Source: Alphaproteobacteria bacterium (GTDB lineage Bacteria; Planctomycetota; Phycisphaerae; UBA1845). Taken from it: DNA of 64,000 nt. The position numbers were made by a program, and so were the translations under genes. Positions within the stretch are counted from its first letter, which is position 1; the number at the start of each line of letters is the position of its first letter. Positions 9,918 to 19,043 of the stretch are shown here, piece after piece. The stretch spans positions 124,001 to 188,000 of the forward strand of contig JANQQE010000032.1 of NCBI GenBank assembly GCA_028285105.1. The letters run 5' to 3'. The notes beneath the pieces are model-generated. The model made no database searches, had not been told where the DNA came from, and saw only the letters and a list, made by a program, of their open reading frames with translations.

Positions 9918-10181
9918 TCCTTTTTTCGTCGAAAGGTTGGGGCTTCGGTGTTTTGCGGAAGTCGTGTGGTGAAAATCTGCGCAAACGCCGCAGCGGTATC
10001 GACGCATCTGAAAATGCGCTATCTGGGAGGTGGTTTACAATGGCCTCTGTGGTGCGCGCCATTCCACTCGAATATGATCCGACTCGAATATGATGCGCGC
10101 ACGCGCTTTGTGCGAAATGTCATGATTGTTACTGGGCGAACGATCGATCTGAGCAATTCGGGACTTTGATCCCGACTGGCT

Positions 10182-10469
10182 TTATGCGAACATGTCGATT
10201 CGGTCGCCCAGTCCGGGCTGCGAAGCGGCCTGTCGCTCGACTCGCTCGATTTCGTCGCCTGTTGGAACTTCGCGCTGGTTTTCAAAACGCTCGAAGTCGG
10301 CTGGCGTTACTGCTTGGGATGTCTCTGTTTCGTCCCTTGTCTTCTGCGGTCGCACCCACATGGGGGGCGATCCTGCGTCGTCGGGGGACGATGCCACCTG
10401 CCGGTCTGTTACCCGTGTCTGCTCTTGTGCTGCAGGAATTGCCCCTACTGCATTCACCAAACCTACCAT
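10182..10469 (-). CDS. Small hydrophilic protein of unknown function
   Basis: A 95-residue protein, not recognised. Support comes from its translation start: AGGAGG lies six bases upstream of the ATG at 10469, an optimal Shine-Dalgarno. The protein begins MVGLVNAVGAIPAAQEQTR and is then polar and charged, rich in Glu, Arg and Gln, with no cysteine, membrane span or known motif. It ends GLGDRIDMFA. It is divergent from the AAA+/coiled-coil gene at 10845. The reading frame continues upstream to 10580, but without a ribosome binding site. TCGGGA/TCCCGA (10158-10175) just past its stop could be a weak hairpin. Confidence 0.6.
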   Translation of the reverse strand: MVGLVNAVGAIPAAQEQTRVTDRQVASSPDDAGSPPMWVRPQKTRDETETSQAVTPADFERFENQREVPTGDEIERVERQAASQPGLGDRIDMFA

Positions 10470-10844
10470 CGCTCTCCTCCTCTCCCTTGTTGATGGGGTC
10501 GCCCAACTGATCTCGCCGGATCGACCCAAACATACGCTTCCATTACTGAAATAAGATATCCAATCTCCGTGGGCACCCAAAACTTCCGATCCGGGGGAAA
10601 CAATCTCGGCCCGTATAAATGCCGAGAGTCCGCTTCAAGCCCCCGTAAAGGCCGATAACTCCAGTTAAATGAAGCAGGTTCCGATATTACACGCGAGTAC
10701 CGCCATTTGGCCCGGATTATCCATTTTTGGGCTGTTTGACGTTTCTGTGCTGATTGTCGTTTCGGCGCGGGCGCCATGAATCGGTCGACGATGTTTTTGT
10801 GATCGAGTGATTGCCAGAGAGCGAGCGGTAACCAGGAGCCGTCC
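10470..10844. other. Divergent intergenic region
   Basis: A 375-base gap between the small gene at 10182-10469 and the AAA+ gene at 10845. Reading frames here show no family resemblance. It ends in AGGAG seven bases before the 10845 ATG. No promoter stood out. Confidence 0.5.
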
Positions 10845-13800
10845 ATGGATTCCACATATCTCGAAACGTTTGGATTGAGTCGTCCGCCCTTTGAAGAAAC
10901 GACCAGCGCTGCATTCTTTTGCGCCAGCGGGGTCAGCGACCGCATCATGCGATCCGTCAAGGAGCAGCTTAACCGTGGCGGTGTATCCGTGATCATCGGA
11001 GCGGCAGGGTGCGGAAAGAGCATCTTGGCTCAAACGATGGTCGCGCGGTTCAAATCGAATGCTCGTGTCCTGTCGTTATCGGTCCCGCCACATGGCGACG
11101 ATGCTGACGCGCAGGCCCAAGGCGACAAAGATATTGGCAGCACATCCAAACGAGGTATCGAACAGGTGGCTGGCGAGATTGTGGAGATCATCGCCGATGC
11201 GACGGATAAGAAGTGCGCGGTCATCGTAGATCAGGCGCAGCATTTGTCTGCTGACGATTTGATTTCCCTTCAGCAGCACATCGTCTCAGCGAACGATCGC
11301 GGTTTGAAACTGTCGATTGTCTTGATCGGCAGCGAAGCCATCGAATCGACGCTTTTGGCGCCGAATCTCAAGGCGTTCGCGAAATCCGTCAAGCGCCTTG
11401 GTAAACTCAATACGTTAAGCGTTTCTGAGACTGAAGGCTATATCAGCAATCGGTTGCGCGTTGCGGGCGCCAAACGCAGCAACAAGGTCATCGCAAGAAA
11501 AGCCGTCCGCCGGATTTCGGAATTGACTGGTGGCGTTCCCCGAAGAATCAACGATCTCGCCAAGAAAACCCTTCATCACGCTGCAAGCCAAAAGCAGTCC
11601 ACCGTGACGGTTGCGATGGTCGCCAAGTGCGCAGCGGCTACCACTTCCAGTGAAAATATGAACAAAAACAAAGAGCAATCACAGGCGGCCGAAACCCCGA
11701 CGCCACCAGTGCAGACAGCCGACATGCCGAGCATGAACCAGGGCAAGGTCGAGAGTGTCGTCAAGCAACTTCAGGATGCGTTGACCAAGACGCCCGAATC
11801 GGTGGGGGCACCGCGTCAAGGTTCGGATGACAACCTTCCGAACGTGAACGATACATTGGATGAACTGGCTGAGACCACGGGAGAAGCCGACGCCAGTGCA
11901 TCGAAGCTCAAATCGGTCATCGAGCGCGCAGAAGAAACGCACAACCAGCTTGCCGACTTTGCAGATGCCCTGTCGCGTATCGGATCGTCGACGGACGAAC
12001 GCATCGAACTGCTACTGACCAGTCTGGAGTCGGCGCAGCAGATTCACGAAGAGTTGCAGCACATTGGCGATCAGGCGCAGGGTTTGATCGACGAATCGCG
12101 AAACGTTGTCGCCGACGAGCACGACAAGATGCTCGCCCAGCTTGACGAGGTCACCTGTCGCCGCGAAGAACTTTCCAACGTCATCGATCAGTTCAAGCAC
12201 GAACAGGATGACGCCCTGCGAGATGCCCGCCGCGAAGTGGACGAGAAGATCGTCGTCATTCGCGAAGAGATGGATGTTGCATGCGGCGAGTCGCGGCGCA
12301 TCCTTAATGAAGCCGAACACACGCTCAAGCGTACCGATCGTTCGCTGAAGGAAACGTCGAACCTCGGCGAGCAGGTGGAAGCTGCCCTGAACGACGCCCG
12401 CCATCTCGAAGGTAAGCTGGCTAAGACGTTTGCCCAGGTCCGTCAGGATCTTTCCACCCATCGCGACAACGCTGCGGCTGCGACAGCCGCCCACGAGCAA
12501 TGTCGCCAGTCCACTTTGGAAGCCCGCGAGATCGCCGAGGAAACGGCCAACAACTCCCAGAAACTCATCGACGCCGAAGCAAAAGCGAAGGTGCAACAAT
12601 CAAAGCTTGAAGGTGCCATCGAAGAAGCCAGGACGATTTCTGATGAAATCACCGGTCATGCGGAGACCGTCCATGAAGGGATTCGCCAAGCTGGCGAGGG
12701 GATTCAGGAGCGGTTGGCGAGCGGTATCAAAGAGGTGGGCCGGCTTGCTGACGATGCCACCGACAAGATCAATCGCGCTGCATTTGCCATCGATGAACAG
12801 ATGACCGATTCGGTGGCTGCGGTCAAGTCAACAGGCGAGAAAGCCAACACAACGATCCGATCGTCGCGCGATGACGCGATGAACGCGCTGCAGACGACGG
12901 GTCAACAAATCGAAGCCAGGATTGCCGACAGCATTCGACGTTACGAGCAATTGGTGGCGGCAGAGGAGTCTGCGGCGAAACGCGCTGAGGAAGCATCCGC
13001 GCATGCAACAACGATGATGAACCGCGTGAGTCAGAGTGAAGCCAAGCTGGCAGAGACGCAGCAATCGATTCTAAATGTCGAGGCGCTCGCGGCAGAAACT
13101 TTGGCATCGGTTCAGTCACGCCTCAAGACGATGCAGGATTCCGTTAATGTCATCGTCGACAACGGTGCCGCCCGAGCCAAGACGATGCTCGACGAAACGC
13201 TGGCCGCATTCCAGGACGAGGCGTTGGCGATTTCTGAATCGTTGCGCAACTCGGCGACAGACATTCAGGAAACCATGCAGTCGCAGGCCCAAAACATCGA
13301 ATCGACTTTCGATACCAAGAAGCAAGCCGCTTCGGAAATCATCGAACAGTTCGGCATGTCGATCGACGAACTCGCGATGGGCAAGATGACCGACGCGCGC
13401 GATACCATCAGCGTGATGGCCACCGAAGCGACGGCGATGATTGAGCAGCAGAAGATCGACTTTGTCAAAGAAGTCGATACGCACACCGCAAACTGCGATG
13501 CGAAGATGTCTGAGATTGCCCGGTCGCAAGGCGAACAAGTCAAACGTCAGATTCAGGAACAAGGCGGGGATGCGGTCGGTGCCATCCAGAAGACGACTAG
13601 CGAGTCCACCGAGAGCCTTAAGAAGCTTTCGCTGGAGATCGACAAGAAGTCCCGTGCTGCCTTGGTCACGGTTGAAGACACCGCGATTACGACATCCGAG
13701 CAAGCTGAGAAACGCGTCAATGGTGCAGCATTGGCCGCTGCGAAAGCCATTCAGGACAAAATCGCCAGCGCCACAGAAACGGTCAGTATTCTCGATCAGG

Positions 13801-15002
13801 CCATCGTCAGCGGAAATGACATGATCGCCAATGCAGACGAGAAACAGCAGAAGATCAACCAGCTGATTCAAGATGTCTGGTCGTTGACGTCTACGACCGA
13901 TCACCGCGCTCGTGCGCTGGAGAATCTTTCCAGCAAGGCCAAAGCTTGCGAAGACAACATTTCATCGCTGGTCGATCAAGCCGCATCGCGCATCACCATG
14001 CTTCAGGAACAAAACGATGCGGCTGACCAAAACGGAGCGACACTCTCATCGCAACACGAGCAGGTCGAATCGATTTCGGCTGAGCTGGTCAAGCAACTTT
14101 CGGTCGCCCAGTCGCTGCACAATGAATTGATCGAAGCCAATTCGGCTGGCAAGCAAATCGAAGCCAGCATGGCCGCGCACGCCGAAGAAATCCAGGACTT
14201 GGTTGCGACGGCAGAGTCCATCGTCAAAACCATTCGCGAAGACGATGAACGCGCAGCGCAAATCAGCGCGAGCGTTAAGCATTCGTCTGGTGTGGCTGAG
14301 AACGTGGAACACCGCCTCAATGAATTGCAGCAGTCGTTGGCTGATCCGATCAGCACGATTCAAAATGCCCGAGCGCAAGCCGACGAACTGAACGAATTGT
14401 GCCTGGCAGTGAAGCGAATCTTCCGCGGTGTTTCGCAGGCCAGCATCGATGCCAACGAGCGCATTAAAATGATGGGTAAGATGCTGACCGCATCGCACAA
14501 AACAGCAGAGACCATGAAGCAGTGGGTCACCGAAGCCGAGCATTCACGCGAGCGTCTCGAAGCCGCGATTCGATCCACGCCGACCATCAGCGACACGCAC
14601 CCCGCAACGGCAATGCCCGATGCGATCGGACTTGTCGAGAGTCTACCGACACCCGTCGGGGCAAGCGATTTGGCAGCTGTCGCCAAGATGGCTCAAACAG
14701 CCGCAAATGGTTCGTCTGCAAAGTCTGCGACGAATGCTCAATCGTCTAAATCGGGAAAACCGGCTCAGTCAAAGCCGAAAACGATCAAATTCGAAGGGCC
14801 GGAGGCTTTGGATGCCGAAAAACGCATCGAACCGGCAAATTCCGTCAAGCGTGCCAATCAGAATTCGGTCGCTACGGCCCAGGGTGGGGCGAACAAATCG
14901 AAAGAATCAACGCCTGAACCTGCGAAGAAGCGTAACAGGCTTAGTGCAGAAGACGTTCGCAGCCTCATCGAAGCTGCCAAGGGCAAGTCGGCTGTCGGTT
15001 GA
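10845..15002 (+). CDS. ExeA-like AAA+ ATPase fused to a ~900-residue coiled coil
   Basis: A 1385-residue protein. Residues about 1-265 form an ExeA/GspA-type AAA+ ATPase beginning YLETFGLSRPPFEETT. It has Walker A GAAGCGKS (52-59), a Walker-B-like CAVIVDQAQ (about 125-133) and a C-terminal GGVPRRINDLAKKTL. ExeA proteins help build type II secretion portals. From about 350 to 1240 the sequence is almost continuous heptad-like coiled coil rich in Ala, Glu, Asp, Gln and Ile, reminiscent of methyl-accepting or apolipoprotein-like helices. The last 130 residues are a Lys/Ser/Pro-rich linker ending RLSAEDVRSLIEAAKGK. No membrane span or signal peptide is visible. AGGAG sits seven bases before the ATG. 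A strong terminator follows, so it is probably monocistronic. Role unknown; scaffold or filament-like organisation is inference. Confidence 0.85.
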   Translation: MDSTYLETFGLSRPPFEETTSAAFFCASGVSDRIMRSVKEQLNRGGVSVIIGAAGCGKSILAQTMVARFKSNARVLSLSVPPHGDDADAQAQGDKDIGSTSKRGIEQVAGEIVEIIADATDKKCAVIVDQAQHLSADDLISLQQHIVSANDRGLKLSIVLIGSEAIESTLLAPNLKAFAKSVKRLGKLNTLSVSETEGYISNRLRVAGAKRSNKVIARKAVRRISELTGGVPRRINDLAKKTLHHAASQKQSTVTVAMVAKCAAATTSSENMNKNKEQSQAAETPTPPVQTADMPSMNQGKVESVVKQLQDALTKTPESVGAPRQGSDDNLPNVNDTLDELAETTGEADASASKLKSVIERAEETHNQLADFADALSRIGSSTDERIELLLTSLESAQQIHEELQHIGDQAQGLIDESRNVVADEHDKMLAQLDEVTCRREELSNVIDQFKHEQDDALRDARREVDEKIVVIREEMDVACGESRRILNEAEHTLKRTDRSLKETSNLGEQVEAALNDARHLEGKLAKTFAQVRQDLSTHRDNAAAATAAHEQCRQSTLEAREIAEETANNSQKLIDAEAKAKVQQSKLEGAIEEARTISDEITGHAETVHEGIRQAGEGIQERLASGIKEVGRLADDATDKINRAAFAIDEQMTDSVAAVKSTGEKANTTIRSSRDDAMNALQTTGQQIEARIADSIRRYEQLVAAEESAAKRAEEASAHATTMMNRVSQSEAKLAETQQSILNVEALAAETLASVQSRLKTMQDSVNVIVDNGAARAKTMLDETLAAFQDEALAISESLRNSATDIQETMQSQAQNIESTFDTKKQAASEIIEQFGMSIDELAMGKMTDARDTISVMATEATAMIEQQKIDFVKEVDTHTANCDAKMSEIARSQGEQVKRQIQEQGGDAVGAIQKTTSESTESLKKLSLEIDKKSRAALVTVEDTAITTSEQAEKRVNGAALAAAKAIQDKIASATETVSILDQAIVSGNDMIANADEKQQKINQLIQDVWSLTSTTDHRARALENLSSKAKACEDNISSLVDQAASRITMLQEQNDAADQNGATLSSQHEQVESISAELVKQLSVAQSLHNELIEANSAGKQIEASMAAHAEEIQDLVATAESIVKTIREDDERAAQISASVKHSSGVAENVEHRLNELQQSLADPISTIQNARAQADELNELCLAVKRIFRGVSQASIDANERIKMMGKMLTASHKTAETMKQWVTEAEHSRERLEAAIRSTPTISDTHPATAMPDAIGLVESLPTPVGASDLAAVAKMAQTAANGSSAKSATNAQSSKSGKPAQSKPKTIKFEGPEALDAEKRIEPANSVKRANQNSVATAQGGANKSKESTPEPAKKRNRLSAEDVRSLIEAAKGKSAVG

Positions 15003-15060
15003 ACAAAGGTCCGAGACGAACCTCGCTGAAAGCTGACTCAAGACTCAGATCGCGCTTAAA

Positions 15061-15092
15061 AAAAGGCACCGTCCATTGCGACGGTGCCTTTT
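15061..15092. terminator. Strong bidirectional terminator
   Basis: A perfect 13-bp stem, AAAAGGCACCGTC (15061-15073) with GACGGTGCCTTTT (15080-15092) and a six-base loop. A/T tracts on both sides fit termination of the AAA+ gene rightward and of the FlgM-like gene leftward. Confidence 0.9.
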
Positions 15093-15128
15093 CCATTTAT
15101 GCAATTGAATTGTGTTGATCGGTGATGG

Positions 15129-15386
15129 TTAAGCGAGTTCCGATTCGCCGGCATCTGAGTTCCAGCAGAGCGTGGTCAGATCCTGATCGATGCGGCGGAG
15201 CATTTTGTCGATGCTGGTGGATTCGTCGTAACCGTTGGTATGGATGGCCCGACGCAGTCGCATGACTTTCGCCCAGCGCAGGTCAGGAATGGCGCTGAGA
15301 CGCTCTTTCCAGAACGCCAATTCGTCTTCATCGATATTCTGACGCACACGCGCGTCGCCCGGCTCTTGCTGGTATGGCATTAACAT
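15129..15386 (-). CDS. Small FlgM-like (anti-sigma-28-like) protein
   Basis: An 85-residue protein. The central part, RWAKVMRLRRAIHTNGYD followed by IDKMLRRI, resembles the C-terminal helix-turn-helix pair of FlgM, where the consensus is KV..LR..I..G.Y....IA..ml. FlgM binds sigma-28 (FliA) and delays late flagellar gene expression. AAGGAGG lies six bases upstream of ATG 15386, so this start is strong. No flagellar genes are nearby in the window. It ends just before the shared terminator at 15061-15092. The similarity is short, so a different small helical regulator is possible. Confidence 0.6.
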   Translation of the reverse strand: MLMPYQQEPGDARVRQNIDEDELAFWKERLSAIPDLRWAKVMRLRRAIHTNGYDESTSIDKMLRRIDQDLTTLCWNSDAGESELA

Positions 15387-15670
15387 CAACTCCCTCCTTC
15401 GGTCAGACTCACATTGGTGCGGTCTGGAGGTTTCATATGTTCATCTTCTCTGGTTTTATTATCGATCAAAGGAGGCATCGAACTGTACGCAAAACAAGAC
15501 CGCCCAACCGCGATCAGAAGGGCTCAATTGGGGTCGAAAAATCGGATGGTCGCATTTTGCCTTTACTGCCGATATGCTTCTAAAGGCCGGTCATACGCTC
15601 ATGCTGTGGTGTTCCAATAGGCAATGGTAAGCGGGCCAAGATAGGCGATTGTAAACTGAAGGGTTTGGGT

Positions 15671-16435
15671 ATGAATTGTGTTCGAAGCGGTGCAAAATGG
15701 GTGGCTGGCATCATGTTGATTGGCATCATGACGACCGGTTGTGCGAATCAAAAAAAGATGGATCGTTTCTCCAAGCCGATCTTCACGACCAAGCCTCCAC
15801 GGAAAACTCGGCTTGCACCCAAGCCAGCACCTCCGCCCGTACAGCACTATGCCCAGCGTCCCATACAGCGACCGGCTCCACGTCCGTTGCAGCAGCCGCG
15901 TCGAGTCGTGGCTGAGCCTGGTTGGATACCTCCTGGCGGTGTGCGAAACCGTTGGCGCGAAATCGTGATCCATCACAGTGCATCGAAGACAGGTGGGGCG
16001 GTCGCGTTCGACCACCATCATCGCAACGTTCGCAAGTGGGACGAACTGGGTTACCACTTCGTCATTGGCAATGGTTCCGATACTTCGGACGGCAATATCG
16101 AAGTCGGTTCGCGCTGGACCAAACAAAAAACCGGTGCCCACTGCAAGACCAGCGACAATTTCTACAACGAACATGGCGTCGGTATCTGTCTGGTGGGCAA
16201 TTTTGAAACCTCGTGGCCATCGAAGGCTCAAATGGCCAGCCTCGATAAACTGGTGCTGTTTTTGTCGCAGCAGTGCGGACTGTCGGCAGCGAATATCAAA
16301 GGCCACGGCGCCGTCACGCACAAGACCGCTTGCCCGGGACGTCGGTTCCCGCTGTCAGCCGTAAAGCGAAACTTAAGCGTCGCCCAATCCAATCTTCCGA
16401 CGGGCATGCTCGTGACAGCCAACACGGCTCGGTAA
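15671..16435 (+). CDS. Lipoprotein N-acetylmuramoyl-L-alanine amidase (amidase_2/PGRP family)
   Basis: A 254-residue lipoprotein. A hydrophobic leader ends in a lipobox-like MTTGC, followed by a Pro/Arg/Gln-rich linker to about residue 85. The amidase_2 domain then shows IVIHHSAS with the first zinc-ligand histidine, YHFVIGNG, DGNIEVGSRW, GVGICLVGNF and KGHGAVTHKTACPGRRFP with further ligand positions. The family cleaves the bond between N-acetylmuramic acid and L-alanine in peptidoglycan, in line with an outer-membrane or periplasmic location. ATG 15671 is used in preference to TTG 15665; GAAGGG lies upstream. It shares its fold with the tentative relative at 9360. Confidence 0.9.
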   Translation: MNCVRSGAKWVAGIMLIGIMTTGCANQKKMDRFSKPIFTTKPPRKTRLAPKPAPPPVQHYAQRPIQRPAPRPLQQPRRVVAEPGWIPPGGVRNRWREIVIHHSASKTGGAVAFDHHHRNVRKWDELGYHFVIGNGSDTSDGNIEVGSRWTKQKTGAHCKTSDNFYNEHGVGICLVGNFETSWPSKAQMASLDKLVLFLSQQCGLSAANIKGHGAVTHKTACPGRRFPLSAVKRNLSVAQSNLPTGMLVTANTAR

Positions 16436-16747
16436 GGTCACTTTCCTGGTCAGGTTGCTTACACTCTGGTTGAACACATCGTCCGTTTCAGCCCCGCCCA
16501 AGGGTACATTTGCGCTTACATTATCGGACAATTGGTTTGCGCCTAAGATGTATCATCGATCATATCGGAAGTTCTAAACCGCACCCCGGAAGCGTCCGAT
16601 GTGTAGAACGAATAGGAATCTGCGGAATGCGAGGAACTCGGTGATTGTCTTGCCTTCGTGGGCGGCATAACTTAGCCTCTTGACGGTGACCGCGCTTTCG
16701 CCGCGTTCAAAACGCCATCAACCGCAAAACAGCTAGGAGTGCATCAA
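16436..16747. other. Intergenic region
   Basis: A 312-base stretch with no supported gene, RNA or repeat. It ends with the AGGAG (16735-16739) of the next gene. Confidence 0.5.
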
Positions 16748-16975
16748 ATGGCAAAGCGAGGCAAGAGAATGAGGGCAAAAGCCCTGGCTGCTCTCTTCGT
16801 AGGTGGTAGCGTTCTTCAACTGGGTTCGTGCGATCCGACCGTTCGCAGCACATTGCTGACCGGTCTGGAAGCGACGGCCAGCACGCTGACGCAAACATTC
16901 ATCACCGCGTACTTCACCGGATTGCAGCAGGATATCGACGGTACCGGTACCGGCGGATTGACCACAACTCCATAG
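16748..16975 (+). CDS. Tiny exported lipoprotein, function unknown
   Basis: A 75-residue protein with a basic N-terminus (MAKRGKRMRAK), a hydrophobic stretch and a lipobox-like LGSC near residue 28. The mature part is about 48 residues, Thr/Leu-rich, ending in a Gly/Thr-rich tail (DGTGTGGLTTTP). AGGAG (16735-16739) lies eight bases before ATG 16748; the alternative GTG 16739 overlaps that site. A strong terminator follows about 140 bases downstream, so it appears to be its own transcription unit. No family was recognised. Confidence 0.7.
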   Translation: MAKRGKRMRAKALAALFVGGSVLQLGSCDPTVRSTLLTGLEATASTLTQTFITAYFTGLQQDIDGTGTGGLTTTP

Positions 16976-17116
16976 CAATTTCGGGCCAGCCGGCCTTGGT
17001 TGCGTGCGGTTCCCAAGAGATTGGGAATTCTGCGATGGTACGCGGGCAGCGTCTGTTCGGTTCGAGTCGCAGCCGAGTCGGGCATGGCTGACAACCGACA
17101 AATTTTGAAGCAATTG

Positions 17117-17144
17117 AAGCGTAGCCGATGGCTACGCTTTTTTT
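17117..17144 (+). terminator. Strong intrinsic terminator
   Basis: AAGCGTAGCC (17117-17126) pairs perfectly with GGCTACGCTT (17130-17139) around a three-base loop, followed by a run of seven T (17138-17144). It serves the small lipoprotein gene and lies just past the end of the convergent permease gene. Confidence 0.9.
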
Positions 17145-17171
17145 GCGCTCGCCCGGCGACAACTGATACGA

Positions 17172-18308
17172 TCAGTGTATTCCGAGAAACTTCTCGGCGA
17201 TCTGCAATCCGATCAGCGTAACCATCGCCGAGAGAATGCCAGCCAACGCCACGATCAGCAAGAGTTCGGTCGCTTGCAGGCGAAAGGTGAACCACCGGCT
17301 TGCCCCGATGCGCCGCATGGTGTCCAACTCATTCTTACGAAGTTGCGACGACAGGGCGACGATCAAACCGACGAACAACAACGTTGCGATCAGGACGAAC
17401 AGGTAATAGGCATCGAAGAATGATTTGATCCGAATGACCATGCCAAGGATTTTTTCCACGACTTTTGTGCAATTCTGCAATTGGAGGTTTTCATTGGTTT
17501 CGTATCGGGCTTCGAGGATGGTTGCACCTTTTTCACTCTTGGGAATCACGATCGCGGCGCTGATGGGGATTTCGGCTGGGTAGGCGTGCAGATGGAACGA
17601 CGCTCGGTTTTCCGTCGTCACTTCGTGATAAGAGATGCCTTGGTTGTGCGGGTCCTCGCTACCCGTGTGCTGCGGGTCGGGATGGCCATGCATCAAACCG
17701 TCGAGCAGCCACGTCGTCTTTAAGTTGGAAAACAGCACGCGGTCGTCGGCGGTTCCGGTGGGTTCCAAGACAGCAACCACTTTGAGATTCACCGGGTTCT
17801 GACCAGTCACGTTGTAAAGTGTTTTTCGATCCGAAAGAATGCGATCGCCAACGCTCAGTTTCAATGCATCCGCCGCTTCCGCGCCAACGACGATGTCGCC
17901 AAGTTCAAGTTGAATGCCTTGATCCTTCGCGTGTAGATTGCGAAACGCGAAGTATTCTTCGGAGATGCCGATGATGGGCGTGTCACTGGCTGAATGCTCT
18001 AGATGCAGGGGAAGCGCCGTCGCCCATTCCGAGCGATTCACCTGATCGACATCTTCCTGCGCGATCGAATTAAGCTGTGCGTCGCCGAAATAAAGCGACT
18101 TGAGAACGAGGTCGAACCGGTTGCCGCTCGCTCCGAGAACGTATGGGGTGGTGTTGGCTCGCGAGCGCAACGATTCGCCGTACTTTGTGATGATCAGATG
18201 CGACGCAATCGGCAGAGCGAAGGTCAGCGTCAGTCCCAGCACGAGGATGGCGCTTCGGTACTTAAAGAAGCGCAGGTGCTGCCACGCCAGATAGAAAACG
18301 CCATTCAT
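17172..18308 (-). CDS. FtsX/MacB-like ABC transporter permease
   Basis: A 378-residue permease with the FtsX/LolC topology: one helix near the N-terminus (about 20-42), a periplasmic domain of about 220 residues, then three helices (about 295-315, 335-355, 355-375). It contains the signature ELDTMRRIGASRW found in the cytoplasmic loop of this family. Its start overlaps the stop of the ATPase gene in an ATGA arrangement, indicating translational coupling. Together they form a type VII ABC (MacB/LolCDE-like) system, which transmits force across the membrane and does not usually pump substrate through it. Last gene of the six-gene minus-strand run. Confidence 0.9.
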   Translation of the reverse strand: MNGVFYLAWQHLRFFKYRSAILVLGLTLTFALPIASHLIITKYGESLRSRANTTPYVLGASGNRFDLVLKSLYFGDAQLNSIAQEDVDQVNRSEWATALPLHLEHSASDTPIIGISEEYFAFRNLHAKDQGIQLELGDIVVGAEAADALKLSVGDRILSDRKTLYNVTGQNPVNLKVVAVLEPTGTADDRVLFSNLKTTWLLDGLMHGHPDPQHTGSEDPHNQGISYHEVTTENRASFHLHAYPAEIPISAAIVIPKSEKGATILEARYETNENLQLQNCTKVVEKILGMVIRIKSFFDAYYLFVLIATLLFVGLIVALSSQLRKNELDTMRRIGASRWFTFRLQATELLLIVALAGILSAMVTLIGLQIAEKFLGIH

Positions 18309-18967
18309 GCGTGAGCCGCCACAAACGCGCCCACATCGATCGTTCGATCAAAGCGGCTGGTCAGCTGAAGATTGTGAGTGACAACGATCAGCGTCGCTCC
18401 GGATCGTTTCACGTTTTCAACAAGAATCGAGATGACTTCGTTGGCTGTCTCGCCGTCAAGATTGCCCGTGGGTTCATCCGCAAGGACGATTGAGGGTGGC
18501 GTGACGATGGCGCGACAGATGGCAATTCGCTGACGTTCGCCAAACGAAAGCTCCCGCGGGTATCGGTCAAGATGGCGATCGATGCCGAGGCTTCCTGCGA
18601 GTTCTTCCGCTCGGTCGCAGTCCGCCTGAATCAATTCGCGGGCACCCAATCGGAATGGGAGCAAGATATTGTCGCGCACGGTGAGGTATTCCAACAAGGC
18701 GAATTCCTGAAAAACGAACCCGATTCGGTTCAATCGAAACTGTCGGCGAGCATCGTCGCGGAGATCTGTCAATTTGGTGTTGCAAGAGATGATGGTCCCA
18801 CGCTGCTGTGTCAGTTCGCCAGAAATAAGATTCACCAGCGTTGTCTTGCCGCTTCCGCTGGGTCCGACGACAGCCACCCGTTCGCCCTCCTCGATCGTCA
18901 GATCGGGAACCGAAAGGCTGAATCTGTGATTCGGGTAGGTAAACTCGACGTTGGTGAATTGAATCAT
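18305..18967 (-). CDS. LolD/MacB-like ABC transporter ATPase
   Basis: A 220-residue ABC ATPase starting MIQFTNVEFTYPNHRFSLSV. It shows Walker A GPSGSGKTT, Q-loop FVFQEFALLEYLTVRDN, signature LSFGERQRIAICRAI, Walker B SIVLADEPTGNLD and the switch histidine in VVTHN. These are features of the LolD/MacB/FtsE group. ATG 18967 aligns with the family start; an upstream in-frame ATG at 19015 would add 16 unrelated residues. It is coupled to the permease at 17172 and lies 77 bases after the gene at 19044. Confidence 0.92.
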   Translation of the reverse strand: MIQFTNVEFTYPNHRFSLSVPDLTIEEGERVAVVGPSGSGKTTLVNLISGELTQQRGTIISCNTKLTDLRDDARRQFRLNRIGFVFQEFALLEYLTVRDNILLPFRLGARELIQADCDRAEELAGSLGIDRHLDRYPRELSFGERQRIAICRAIVTPPSIVLADEPTGNLDGETANEVISILVENVKRSGATLIVVTHNLQLTSRFDRTIDVGAFVAAHA

Positions 18968-19043
18968 TGTTTGGCGACAGACCGAAGGATGCAGCGCGTA
19001 TTTACATTGACGCAAGAATGTTCGACCGGTTTACATGGACCGA

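Noticed and set aside
13116-13904. Minus-strand reading frame within the coiled-coil gene
   Set aside because: Shadow of the repetitive coiled-coil coding sequence; several similar shadows occur along it.
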